From assembly GCA_050486105.1 (NCBI GenBank), contig JBJHCR010000071.1, positions 1 to 22,527 of the forward strand: a stretch of 22,527 nt of DNA. Direction: 5' to 3'. Below, piece after piece: positions 7,665-14,394 of the stretch. Both the position numbers and the translations under genes were made by a program. The stretch's first letter is position 1. Every line of letters starts with the position of its first letter. The stretch is from JAEXNA01 sp050486105 (lineage in GTDB: Bacteria > Vulcanimicrobiota > Xenobia > Xenobiales > JADMJV01). A model generated the notes under the pieces. The model was given only the letters and a program-made list of their open reading frames with translations, did not search any database and was not told the origin of the DNA.

Positions 7665-8084
7665 TTACTCTCTAGGTTCTCCGGGATCGGAGCGAACTTT
7701 TTGCTCCCTTGCCTGCCGCTCCAATAGAGCCATGAACTCCTCATCCGGCTGTAAGTCGCAATCCTTCTCGATGAACATAGTCAGCCAGCCTCCGTAGGCT
7801 CGCTCCCAGTACAAGGCCCGGTCGAGGTATGCAACCAGCTCCGGCTGGCTGAGGTCAGTCTCCCGACTGATAAGAAAGTCGAACCGCCGGTGACTCGAGG
7901 GGGTCCGCTCTTTCAAGAGATATTCGCTCCCGCCAATATGCTCGAGGCGAAGGGTGTCTCCAAAGTCCAGTTCGTCCGCCTTGAAGCCGCCAGCGTTCTC
8001 AAGCCGAAAGAGTCCGTTCTCGAGTTCGGTAACTTCGAGCGGCGACATCGAGCATCCATCTGCCGTGACGATTTTGATTTTCAT
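7665..8084 (-). CDS. Protein of unknown function (139 aa), first gene of a minus-strand trio
   Basis: ATG 8084 opens a soluble protein with a beta-rich N-terminal half (MKIKIVTADG, SPLEVTELENGLFRLENAGG, LDFGDTLRLEHIGGSEYLLK) and a helical C-terminal half (PELVAYLDRALYWERAYGG, DEEFMALLERQAREQKV). The N-terminal pattern of a short barrel ending in FGDTLRLE resembles small DUF4265-like proteins, but I cannot confirm this. The stop is directly followed by the 33-aa MAW-family peptide and then the 172-aa gene, so the three are probably co-transcribed. No function is assigned. Confidence 0.6.
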   Translation of the reverse strand: MKIKIVTADGCSMSPLEVTELENGLFRLENAGGFKADELDFGDTLRLEHIGGSEYLLKERTPSSHRRFDFLISRETDLSQPELVAYLDRALYWERAYGGWLTMFIEKDCDLQPDEEFMALLERQAREQKVRSDPGEPRE

Positions 8085-8185
8085 CAGAGGATTCCCAGAA
8101 TAGTTGCTTCAAAAAGTTCGCACACTACTCGCACGCCATGGCACTTCGAGGCCCGATTTCGCAAGCCCCCCCCACCCAACAAAAG

Positions 8186-8205
8186 AACCCCGCCATAGCG
8201 AGGTT
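8186..8205. terminator. Hairpin beside dispersed-repeat copy A
   Basis: AACCCCGC / GCGAGGTT arms with one C/A mismatch and a 4-base loop (CATA). T-rich sequence flanks it on both sides (TTTCCCTTTC on the plus strand, TTCTTTTG on the minus strand), so it could terminate in either direction. Its position relative to the following repeat is the same as that of the hairpins at 16109 and 19697. Confidence 0.5.
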
Positions 8206-8218
8206 TCCCTTTCTGCCA

Positions 8219-8437
8219 GGATGGTCCACGGCGTGCGACCTTTCGGGTATGAACCGCAAGGTCGGAAACCGTTACGCTGTCGTTCTAATCAATGCGAGTT
8301 ATGCCTGAGGCTGTTTGAGAGAGTCCGGTTGAGGTTGGGAGAGAGTGAAAGATCTTGCGCTTGTTGGGTTCCAACGCGGCCTACTCCTCTGGTTCGTTGG
8401 GCCGAGTTTGATGAGATTGGCGGATTTGACCCACCGA
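8219..8437 (-). repeat. Dispersed repeat copy A (tRNA T-arm-like core)
   Basis: This is the fullest copy together with the one at 19731. Shared blocks in order on the plus strand are GGATGGTCCACGG, TATGAACCGCAAGGTCGGA, CCGTTACGC, GGTTGAGGTTGGGAGAG, TTGTTGGGTTCCAACGCGGC, CTACTCCTCTGG and TTGGGCCGAGTTTGATGAGA. Read on the minus strand, CCTTGCGGTTCATACCC resembles a tRNA T arm (GGTTCAAATCC in the better preserved copy C) followed downstream by a hairpin terminator, the layout of a tRNA gene 3' end. No intact tRNA can be folded. It occupies most of the 500-bp gap between the 139-aa gene and the S41 remnant. Confidence 0.6.
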
Positions 8438-8462
8438 ACTCACTCGGTCAGGCGCGAGGGAG

Positions 8463-8508
8463 GAATGGCTTTGCTGTCCACTTCCGCCACCCAGTCCGCA
8501 GACCCACA
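8463..8508 (-). repeat. Remnant of the PIN-gene 3' end
   Basis: About 46 bp nearly identical to 13828-13873. On the minus strand it reads GFCGSADWVAEVDSKAI, matching GLCGFADWVADVDSKAI at the C-terminus of the truncated PIN gene at 13.8-14.0 kb. A stop codon lies directly upstream in that frame, so only a scrap of the gene is left. It sits next to dispersed-repeat copy A just as the other copy sits next to copy E. Confidence 0.6.
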
Positions 8509-8593
8509 AAAGCCTCAGCAGGAAAACCTAAGATAAGCCTTCCCGGGAGCGCCAGGAAAAGGTCCTTACTGCAAGCGCCAGAACAGTGTGCCG

Positions 8594-9146
8594 ATGTTAA
8601 GGCTAGCCCTCTGCCCCGTTCTTGCCCTCCTCCTCACTTGCTCCGTCTGGGCTCAACCTGAAAGCCGTGCCTTCCTCCAGGTCTGGGATTTGGTACGGGA
8701 ACATTTCTATGATCCGAACCTCAGCGACCTTGACCTCGAAGAGGTGAAAGCCGAGTACCTACCCCTGCTGGCCGAGAAGCCCGAGTCATTTGTTGAGCTG
8801 ATCAATCTCTCCTTAGCGAAATTGAATGCCTCCCACACCGAGTTCCTCACTGACAACGATCCCAGGTACTTCGAGTTGTTGGATGTGTTCTGCTATGGCC
8901 CTAGCGCGCAGGCCATTCGCCGGCGCTTCGGCGGGCAACTCCCTCATTACAGCGGAATTCTGGCGCGCTACGATGGTCCTCGAGTGACCGCGCTGGTCCC
9001 GGGGGGAGCAGCTGCTCAACGGAAAAATCACCCCCCGTGAAATTCGAGATCCCGACGGACTAGAAAGTCGCCGGAGGGCGGTGGGACTTCCTTCGATGGA
9101 AGAGTACCTCCAGAGTTTTCCTCCCGTTGGAGACTTGTTACCCTGA
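8594..9146 (+). pseudogene. S41 (C-terminal processing) peptidase, truncated and frameshifted
   Basis: The ATG at 8594 (or GTG at 8588) starts a Sec signal peptide (LRLALCPVLALLLTCSVWAQ). A helical S41 N-terminal domain follows: FLQVWDLVREHFYDPNLSDL, EEVKAEYLPLLAEKPESF and LAKLNASHTEFLT. The beginning of a PDZ domain is visible in YSGILARYDGPRVTALVPGG. The frame then stops at 9038-9040. Removing one G from the G6 run at about 9001-9006 would open another frame to the TGA at 9144-9146 (GEQLLNGKITPREIRD, then EEYLQSFPPVGDLLP). Even so the Ser-Lys protease core, normally 150-200 further residues, is absent. It is therefore a remnant without activity. Intact relatives are periplasmic tail-specific proteases. 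Confidence 0.7.
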
Positions 9147-9163
9147 CCTCTTGGTGCTACTAT
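9135..9163 (+). promoter_or_regulatory. Possible sigma70-type promoter of the lipoprotein gene
   Basis: TTGTTA (9135-9140), a 17-bp spacer and TACTAT (9158-9163). Each box matches consensus at four of six positions. A start at about 9170 would give a short leader containing the GGGGAG Shine-Dalgarno at about 9180 and the ATG at 9193. Confidence 0.4.
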
Positions 9164-9192
9164 TCCCAAACAATTTCTTGGGGAGCGGTTTT

Positions 9193-10317
9193 ATGAAAGT
9201 TCAAGTTCTTGCCCTGTTTTGGGTGGCCCTACTGGCCTTGTCAGGATGTGGAGGGGGTGGGGGTTCTTCCGTCGGTCAGGATGTTCCCCAGGCGGCAGGG
9301 CCGACGGGTTTTGCCACCCTGGAGATCAGGCAGCAGATCCAAGCCCAATTGGTTCCAAGTCAAGTCGACACGGTGAGGATCACCGGGTTTCAGAGTGCTT
9401 TTGTCGAGGGGGTCTACGACGCCTTCGCCGGCGGAACACCCTACCCGCCCCGCGAGTTGCCGCTGCAACCGGTCTATGTTCTTGAAGACGTGCCGGTCAG
9501 TGTGGACAACATCCGCATCGAGTACCTGGACGCTGGAGAGGTCATCGGGCTCTATTTTCAAGAGGTGGAGCTCAGCCCGGGCCAGGTCTTCGAAATCGTC
9601 GACCCGGCCATCGGTACGAAACCGGAAGACATGAACGCATTTAGTGTCGTAGCTCTCAATGGAGACGTCGCATTTAGCCCTCCTGGAGAGTTACCGACCT
9701 CCTTCACTGGTGAACACAGGGGCTTTGGTATGGAGGCGATCAAGGCTGACAGTATCGATCTCTACGAGTACTTTACCGCGCCGCGAGACGACAACTTTCC
9801 CTATTTTTACTCAGACTTGCTCAGGAGGTTTATGGTCTGGTCGAGCTCGAATACGGAAGTCGCCACCGTCTCAAACGGCAGCCTGTTCAACAGTACCAAC
9901 CAATCCGGCTCAGTAAAACCCCACAGTCCAGGGACAGTGACCATCACCGGCCAGTTCTTTAATCTCAGCGCGTCGGTCGACGTCCGATTCATCGGACCTG
10001 CACCAGTTCCGGAAGTCTCAATTAGTAGGTGGGACCTTGATCCTCCGGAGTTGGATGATTGGTCTCCTGAGGGGGTACAGAGAATTCGAGTCTATGGCTG
10101 GTTTTTCGACATCAACTCGAGCCCCCCTCAATGGGAGCGGGACGTCACCGCAGAACTTTTCTACCGGCCCTCGGACAACCCTGGAGTGGCCGACTGGGAC
10201 CCTACTCCAGGGCGAGAAGGACACATTGTAAGGGGTACTCAGATTGGTGAGGTGCTCCTTTGGGTTCGATATCCAACTATGTACGAGTGGATTGCGGTGC
10301 CTGTGAGCAATACTTAA
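9193..10317 (+). CDS. Lipoprotein with Big_2-like immunoglobulin domain
   Basis: The start is ATG 9193 behind GGGGAG. The first 19 residues are a lipoprotein signal peptide with lipobox LSGC (Cys19), followed by a flexible GGGGG/SS linker. Residues about 214-267 match a bacterial Ig-like group 2 domain: WSSSNTEVATVSNGSLF, then PGTVTITGQF and SVDVRF, the usual W.SSn..VATV....G.v.....G..TIta.. pattern. The preceding region (FATLEIRQQIQAQLVPSQV, VDTVRITGF, VYVLEDVPVSVDNIRIEYLD) is beta-rich and resembles surface lipoproteins that carry a carboxypeptidase-like or transthyretin-like fold. It probably sits in the outer membrane or periplasm, with a binding or structural role (inference). No enzyme motif is seen. 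Confidence 0.75.
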   Translation: MKVQVLALFWVALLALSGCGGGGGSSVGQDVPQAAGPTGFATLEIRQQIQAQLVPSQVDTVRITGFQSAFVEGVYDAFAGGTPYPPRELPLQPVYVLEDVPVSVDNIRIEYLDAGEVIGLYFQEVELSPGQVFEIVDPAIGTKPEDMNAFSVVALNGDVAFSPPGELPTSFTGEHRGFGMEAIKADSIDLYEYFTAPRDDNFPYFYSDLLRRFMVWSSSNTEVATVSNGSLFNSTNQSGSVKPHSPGTVTITGQFFNLSASVDVRFIGPAPVPEVSISRWDLDPPELDDWSPEGVQRIRVYGWFFDINSSPPQWERDVTAELFYRPSDNPGVADWDPTPGREGHIVRGTQIGEVLLWVRYPTMYEWIAVPVSNT

Positions 10318-10483
10318 GAGTCATTTGACCAACTCACCTCTGCGTTTTGTTCCTTCACGGCTCTTGAGGCATTCTAACCGTAGCGCTTGAAGATTAGATG
10401 CCCACCATGCTTTACGCCGCAGCGCAAGCTACTCGTATGCAACTTCAGACTGGAGCAGAGCTTCTTGAGAATTCCGACTGTCC

Positions 10484-10511
10484 TCTGCCTCCGAGTCTGG
10501 ACGGAGGCAGG
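10484..10511 (+). promoter_or_regulatory. Strong hairpin in the leader of the alpha/beta hydrolase gene
   Basis: CTGCCTCCG and CGGAGGCAG pair perfectly over 9 bp around an 8-base loop, and a GU plus a CG pair extend the stem. It lies about 80 bp before ATG 10593 in a 275-bp gap without a gene. No T tract follows, so it is not a standard terminator. It may be a leader structure affecting expression or a stabilising element. Confidence 0.4.
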
Positions 10512-10592
10512 GTTGTCACCGAAGGGTGTCCCGTGAGAGGAAAAGGGGCCAAAACGGGCAAGGTGGCCTCCGAAAAATTAAGGGAGGTTCAG

Positions 10593-11822
10593 ATGAAACG
10601 TTGGTTGTGTCTCGCACTTTTTGCCATACTTTGCTCTTTCGGGTCGGAGCCCGCTCTAGCTAAAGACGGAAAGTCGACCCAGGTGACGGCCGGAGTTGCC
10701 TACCAATTCCTCGCCCGCTGGGACGTTGATCGGCTCAACCGGATCCTAACTCAGGACACACCCAAATTTGCCGGTGTTGAGGTGTCGTACACTCCGGCAA
10801 TCCACGCGGTGCGCCTTTACCGGGTGACTTACCCCTCGGTCATCCCGGAAAAGGGCAACCAGCCCATCCAGGCCTCAGGACTTCTGGCTGTGCCAGAGAT
10901 TTCCGCGACCTCTTTGCCGCTGCTCTCTTACCAGCACGGTACGGTTTACGGCCGCACCGAGGTGCCTTCCTTTCCCGAAGAATCCCCCGAGACCCAACTG
11001 ATGATAGCGCAGTTCGCGGGGCAAGGGTATCTGCTGATCGGAGCCGACTATTTCGGCCTGGGGCTATCCACCGAACCGGAAGGCTACATGGTCAAGGGGA
11101 GTCATCAGCAAGCGACCTACGACCTTTTGATGGCCAGCCTGGCGGTCCTGGCCGACCTGAACCTCTCCAGCGACAGCCTGTTTTTGGGGGGCTGGTCCCA
11201 AGGGGGCTTTGTCACTATGGCCCTGCTCGAGAAGCTGGAAGCGGTCGGCGTCACGGTGCACGGGGCCGCCACAGCCAGCGCACCCCTAGACCTCTTTGCT
11301 CTGATGGAGGGGTTTCTGGTCTTCCCGCGGCCCAATGATGCAGAATGGCTCAACAGCATCATGATCCTCTCCTCGTTTGCCTACGAGAACTACTACGGGG
11401 TGCCGGGTTTGGCTCGTTCCTTGCTGTCCGACGACTCTTATGAAATTGCCCGAAAAGCCTACTATCGTGAACCCTATCAAGCCTCGGAGATTCCGACGGA
11501 CCTGCGCCAGTTGATCCGCGCGGAGTACTTCGACCCTCAGTTCTTTGCCAACTCTGCTTTCGGCAAGTTGATTCGAGCGACCCATGCCTACCGCTGGGTC
11601 GTTCAATCGCCGGTCCGCAACTACTACGGAGAGTCCGACGAGGCCATCACTCCAGGGGTTGGACGCATCGCCATGACCTACGCTCAAGCCATAGGCTCAG
11701 GAAACCCTAAAGTCGAAGCGATCTCCACCGGGCCGACCACCCACCGTGGCACCTTTGCCACCGCCGTCCCACAATGGAAGGCCTGGTTCGACAAATTGCG
11801 GTCAGAAAGCGGGGCTCGCTAG
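10593..11822 (+). CDS. Secreted alpha/beta hydrolase (secretory lipase/esterase-like)
   Basis: ATG 10593 is preceded by GGGAGG at about 5 bases and gives 409 aa; upstream in-frame ATGs lack this. Residues 1-23 are a Sec signal peptide ending ALA. The nucleophile elbow is GGWSQGG with Ser202, YYGESDEAITP gives candidate Asp349 and THRGTF gives candidate His384, the correct order for the fold. YQHGT (residues 113-117) is a likely oxyanion-hole HG motif. DYFGLGLS is also typical of the family that includes secretory lipases and related bacterial esterases. The enzyme is expected to hydrolyse ester bonds in the periplasm or outside the cell; the substrate is unknown. It stands alone on its strand, with the dispersed repeat copy D directly after it. 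Confidence 0.85.
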   Translation: MKRWLCLALFAILCSFGSEPALAKDGKSTQVTAGVAYQFLARWDVDRLNRILTQDTPKFAGVEVSYTPAIHAVRLYRVTYPSVIPEKGNQPIQASGLLAVPEISATSLPLLSYQHGTVYGRTEVPSFPEESPETQLMIAQFAGQGYLLIGADYFGLGLSTEPEGYMVKGSHQQATYDLLMASLAVLADLNLSSDSLFLGGWSQGGFVTMALLEKLEAVGVTVHGAATASAPLDLFALMEGFLVFPRPNDAEWLNSIMILSSFAYENYYGVPGLARSLLSDDSYEIARKAYYREPYQASEIPTDLRQLIRAEYFDPQFFANSAFGKLIRATHAYRWVVQSPVRNYYGESDEAITPGVGRIAMTYAQAIGSGNPKVEAISTGPTTHRGTFATAVPQWKAWFDKLRSESGAR

Positions 11823-11898
11823 AAGCTCTCGAGAAAAGCTCCGCCGGCGAGACCTGGATCTGGCTGGCAGCTACGGCGTCGCTGCGCGCCCTTCTCAT

Positions 11899-11957
11899 CT
11901 AGTCAGTTGGGCCGAGTTTGAAGAGATTAGCGGAGTTGACCCACCGGGGACACACCT
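11899..11957 (-). repeat. Dispersed repeat copy D (distal part only)
   Basis: CTAGTCAGTTGGGCCGAG, then TTTGAAGAGATTAGCGGAG, then TTGACCCACCGGGGACACACC matches the distal part of copies A and C and the start of copy E. It lies between the stop of the hydrolase gene and the minus-strand stop at 11963, with its GGTGTGTCCCCGGTGGG end only five bases from that stop. The hairpin and T-arm-like part are absent here. Confidence 0.55.
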
Positions 11958-11962
11958 ATCGC

Positions 11963-12538
11963 TTAGACGTCTTGACCCTCTCTTGGAGCGGCTTGGAAGA
12001 GTAAGAAAGCCTCCTCAGGCAACTGGTACTCTGGAGCCCCGATGCGAGAAAACAGCGAGGCGTAGCGTTGCGATAAGAGTTCTCGATACGGAGGCTTTAG
12101 CTGGAACTTGACTTGACCACGCACCGAGTCCAAGTGGAACCTTTCGACATAAAATGCGTGACGCAGTAAAGCCACCCGGACTGTATCCTCCTCTTGAATA
12201 AGTAAGTACGAGAAGTCTTTGCTGCTCCTGAGATCTTCTAGGTGGCTGTTCCAGTTGTTCTGGGAAGGCACTTTGTTCTGCGCCCTCCTTGTTTCTCGCC
12301 ACTCGTGGTGATAGTCTGCTAGCGGGAGTATAGGGCAAAGAAGCACTCGAGTGGCGGCTTTTGACACCATGTCGCAGGCTTGCGTAAGTATGATTGCATC
12401 TATCTGAAGGGTATCAATCTCGGGAACACCGCCTACCGACTCCACAATGACGTGGGTCGGACAATCCGGAACAAAATCTCCTTGATCTAACTGAGCGTCG
12501 CTCGTCTTCTCAGCGAACCAAGAGGCCCCACCGGTCAT
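11963..12538 (-). CDS. LTQACD-motif conserved protein (191 aa), operon with TIGR04255 gene
   Basis: The protein belongs to a widespread family of unknown function that I recognise by two blocks. One is IIL(S/T)Q(A/T)CD followed by VLLCP (residues about 49-70, here DAIILTQACDMVS, then VLLCPILPLADY). The other is PPYRELLSQRYASLFSRIG near residues 149-167, for which relatives have PYREHLSQAFARFFMRVG. The Cys-Asp pair is a plausible functional site. It is soluble and lacks a signal peptide. ATG 12538 overlaps the previous stop as ATGA, so it is translationally coupled to the small acidic protein and, through it, to the TIGR04255-type protein. Members of this family are often found in accessory regions; a defence role would be inference. 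Confidence 0.65.
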   Translation of the reverse strand: MTGGASWFAEKTSDAQLDQGDFVPDCPTHVIVESVGGVPEIDTLQIDAIILTQACDMVSKAATRVLLCPILPLADYHHEWRETRRAQNKVPSQNNWNSHLEDLRSSKDFSYLLIQEEDTVRVALLRHAFYVERFHLDSVRGQVKFQLKPPYRELLSQRYASLFSRIGAPEYQLPEEAFLLFQAAPREGQDV

Positions 12539-12972
12539 TCGTCAGAGCTTGTCACTATGGTGAAACGAGGTCTCCTTGCGGAACCATCGGGCGTCGACCG
12601 CAATCGGGCTCGTTGTCTGTTGCTACCCCTAGGTACAACAGAACCCCCGGCCGGAGTGGGCAGATCGTCTAAAGTGTCACTCGAAGCGTCAGGGGCAAGA
12701 GCACGTAGGACCTCTAATAATCTCACGAGATCCGAAAGTTCCGTTTCTGGGAGAACTTCGATAGCGCCCTGCAAAAGTGAAATTATCTCAGCAAGAGCCG
12801 TAAACTCTGCTTGACCCATTTTCGAAAGCCGACATTCAAGCGTATTCGGAATCGATGCTGTGGAATCCCGAGGTCCTGTAACTATACGCTCGGCGTGGGC
12901 TAGGATATGCTCAAACGAAACCTCAGTCGCGCAGGAGTCATCGTCTTCAGTCCAATGGCTCCATTGCTTCAC
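12535..12972 (-). CDS. Small protein of unknown function in the TIGR04255 operon (145 aa)
   Basis: A longer frame from ATG 13050 would overlap the upstream gene by 104 bp. I prefer GTG 12972, preceded by GAGGA with about 5 bases of spacing, which leaves a 26-bp overlap. The middle is helical and hydrophobic-patterned (QAEFTALAEIISLLQGAIEV, LSDLVRLLEVLRALAP). The tail is rich in Arg, Ser and Pro (GSNRQRARLRSTPDGSARR) and probably disordered. It may bridge its two neighbours in a complex (inference). The stop overlaps the next ATG. Confidence 0.55.
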   Translation of the reverse strand: MKQWSHWTEDDDSCATEVSFEHILAHAERIVTGPRDSTASIPNTLECRLSKMGQAEFTALAEIISLLQGAIEVLPETELSDLVRLLEVLRALAPDASSDTLDDLPTPAGGSVVPRGSNRQRARLRSTPDGSARRPRFTIVTSSDE

Positions 12973-13732
12973 GGAGTTCCTCGGTGATGGCCCATCGGAA
13001 GAGATCTCCCATGATTTGGTTGTATCGATCAAGGAGCTGTTTAAAGTCATCAGGCATCACCTTTCCGTTTGCAAAGAAATCCGCGCAGAGCATATAACCT
13101 GCTATTCTTTTCTTGTTTTCTTTACGATGCACGAGTCCATAGTTCAATTTCAACAAACTCTGACTCTCGTCCTTCAGTGCCAAGGTCGTTTCCGACATCG
13201 AAGCCCTCACCTGCTGTGAAAGACCCGGGTCCTGTACTAAACCAAGAAAGCGCTTCTTGATTAGTTTTGACCAATCTGGATTTTCGCCAAGTCCAAGGAC
13301 CATAGGATCTATTATGTTGCGATAGAGTAGCCCCACTCGGATATAGTGGGCTGGGTCGTATTCTGTCCGAAAAGCATTTTCGACGCGGTAAAACTCCGTG
13401 CTAAAGGATTCCCAGTCACGATAATCAGTCTCGATCAAAGACAGAGAGTCTCGGGAAAGCTTGATGTGTCGTGCTTGGGTTTCGGAAGTCGAAAAGAGGT
13501 GAACCGGCGAGAGTCCCATTTGTGCCTGAAGTTTGCTAAAGACGGCCTTAGGAATTTCGGTCCCCTGAACAACAGGAACTTCCTTGGCGTATTCCGTGTA
13601 GGTCTTTCGAACCGACTCCTGAAAGCCAATGGGTTCGCTGGAGACCCTCAGTATTGGAGGAAACCTCAGCTGACATATCACTTCGGCAAGAGGGTTCTTC
13701 TTGAAGACCACCCGGTCTGAGTGCGGAAACAT
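12947..13732 (-). CDS. TIGR04255-type protein
   Basis: This 261-aa soluble protein has the N-terminal signature I associate with TIGR04255, a sporadically distributed family of unknown function: KNPLAEVICQLRFPPILRV directly after the start, then a FQESVRKTYTEYAKEVPVV block. Mid-protein features such as RHIKLSRDSLSLIETDYRDW, FYRVENAFRTEYDPAHYIRV and GLLYRNIIDP also follow the family layout. Length is as expected. It is the first gene of a three-gene operon with tight overlaps. Its start is only 18 bp after the end of the truncated PIN gene on the same strand, so promoter activity may come from within that remnant. By eye the codon usage is more AT-rich than in the genes at 9-12 kb, consistent with acquisition. 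Confidence 0.75.
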   Translation of the reverse strand: MFPHSDRVVFKKNPLAEVICQLRFPPILRVSSEPIGFQESVRKTYTEYAKEVPVVQGTEIPKAVFSKLQAQMGLSPVHLFSTSETQARHIKLSRDSLSLIETDYRDWESFSTEFYRVENAFRTEYDPAHYIRVGLLYRNIIDPMVLGLGENPDWSKLIKKRFLGLVQDPGLSQQVRASMSETTLALKDESQSLLKLNYGLVHRKENKKRIAGYMLCADFFANGKVMPDDFKQLLDRYNQIMGDLFRWAITEELREAMEPLD

Positions 13733-13787
13733 CTTTGGAAAGTTAACACTTCACAGGGAATCTTCCTTCCATACTTCGTGCCGGTAC

Positions 13788-13815
13788 CTAGTCAGTTGGG
13801 CCGAGCTTGAAGAGA
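13788..13815 (-). repeat. Dispersed repeat copy E (short)
   Basis: CTAGTCAGTTGGGCCGAG followed by CTTGAAGAGA is shared with copy D (11899) and matches the distal part of copies A and C. Here it encodes, on the minus strand, the last residues of the truncated PIN frame (SSSSAQLTR), so the original PIN stop has been replaced by repeat sequence. Confidence 0.5.
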
Positions 13816-13827
13816 GGGCCAGAGGAT

Positions 13828-13873
13828 GAATGGCTTTGCTGTCCACGTCCGCCACCCAGTCCGCGAACCCACA
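13828..13873 (-). repeat. PIN-gene 3' segment repeated at 8463-8508
   Basis: About 46 bp (GAATGGCTTTGCTGTCCAC through CCGCCACCCAGTCCGC and ACCCACA) is almost identical to the copy at 8463-8508. It encodes CGFADWVADVDSKAI on the minus strand. Both copies adjoin a copy of the dispersed repeat in the same order and orientation, so the two were probably duplicated together. Confidence 0.6.
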
Positions 13874-14052
13874 TAGCCCATTCCTGCGATATCGGTCGAG
13901 TAGGTTAGCCAAAGTCATTGGTGGATTGTGTAACCTACCGAGGATCTCGACAATCGCCACAAAGACCACGTCGGGCTGCAGAGCGTCGATGTCCATGAGG
14001 AACTCGTCGGGATGCTTAGCTTCAAGGCCGTAGGTAGCCAAGACATCCTCAG

Positions 14053-14355
14053 TTGGAGGGTGCGTTCATTCCACTTGATGAGACGAAAGGCTTCGAGTGC
14101 GTGCTGGAAGACCACTTCACCGGAGAGAAGTGGGGAGGCCATTGTTACAGGGGCATCGACGAAGAGACCGCCGACTTCATCGACGGCCTGCTCAGCCGCT
14201 CCCACATTGCCAGGCTTATTAGAGTCGACAGAGACCGGCTGGCCGAGTGTGAGGAGGCGTGGATCTGCGTGCTCGTTGGACAGGAGCCATCTGAATTTCA
14301 GCCAACTTGGAGCACCGGTGAACGCGGTGTCCTGACTTGGAACAACAGCGATTAA
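14053..14355 (+). pseudogene. DUF6210-like protein, 5'-truncated
   Basis: The frame reads GAFIPLDETKGFECVLEDHF, GGHCYRGIDEETADFIDGLL, VDRDRLAECEEAWICVLV and ends GVLTWNNSD. DUF6210 proteins, as I recall them, have a GYLVPL block, then LD..RL..SEEAWVPV and a C-terminal (L/V)W(E/P)NSD, in that order. The N-terminal third is missing: an in-frame stop lies at 14035 and the only start is a TTG at 14053 with no Shine-Dalgarno. It is joined head-to-head at about 14042 with the truncated PIN gene. A short functional protein cannot be excluded, but a breakpoint remnant is more likely. DUF6210 has no known function. Confidence 0.5.
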
Positions 14356-14394
14356 CAGGCGAACACGGTAAACCGAGCTATTTGGTAGAAGGAT

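Larger units (their letters stand above)
13751..14041 (-). pseudogene. PIN-domain (VapC-like) toxin, 5'-truncated
   Basis: The frame encodes only the C-terminal part of a PIN nuclease: VLATYGLEAKHPDEFLMDID, then PPMTLANLLDRYRRNGLCGF and ADWVADVDS. In family members, PYGIEAQHPDEFL follows the TFNLKDFP block late in the domain and PPKT..ELL.....GL closes it. The three upstream Asp/Glu residues of the metal site, about 100 residues, are missing. In this frame a stop codon lies just above the first codon, and the sequence switches at about 14042 to the antisense of the DUF6210-like gene. So this is a breakpoint, not a start choice. Full PIN proteins cleave RNA and pair with an antitoxin; none is visible here. 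Confidence 0.65.

Noticed and set aside
8104..8661. 185-aa plus-strand ORF covering repeat copy A
   Set aside because: It consists of repeat sequence and parts recur in frames at other repeat copies only because the DNA is repeated; no start signal or domain.
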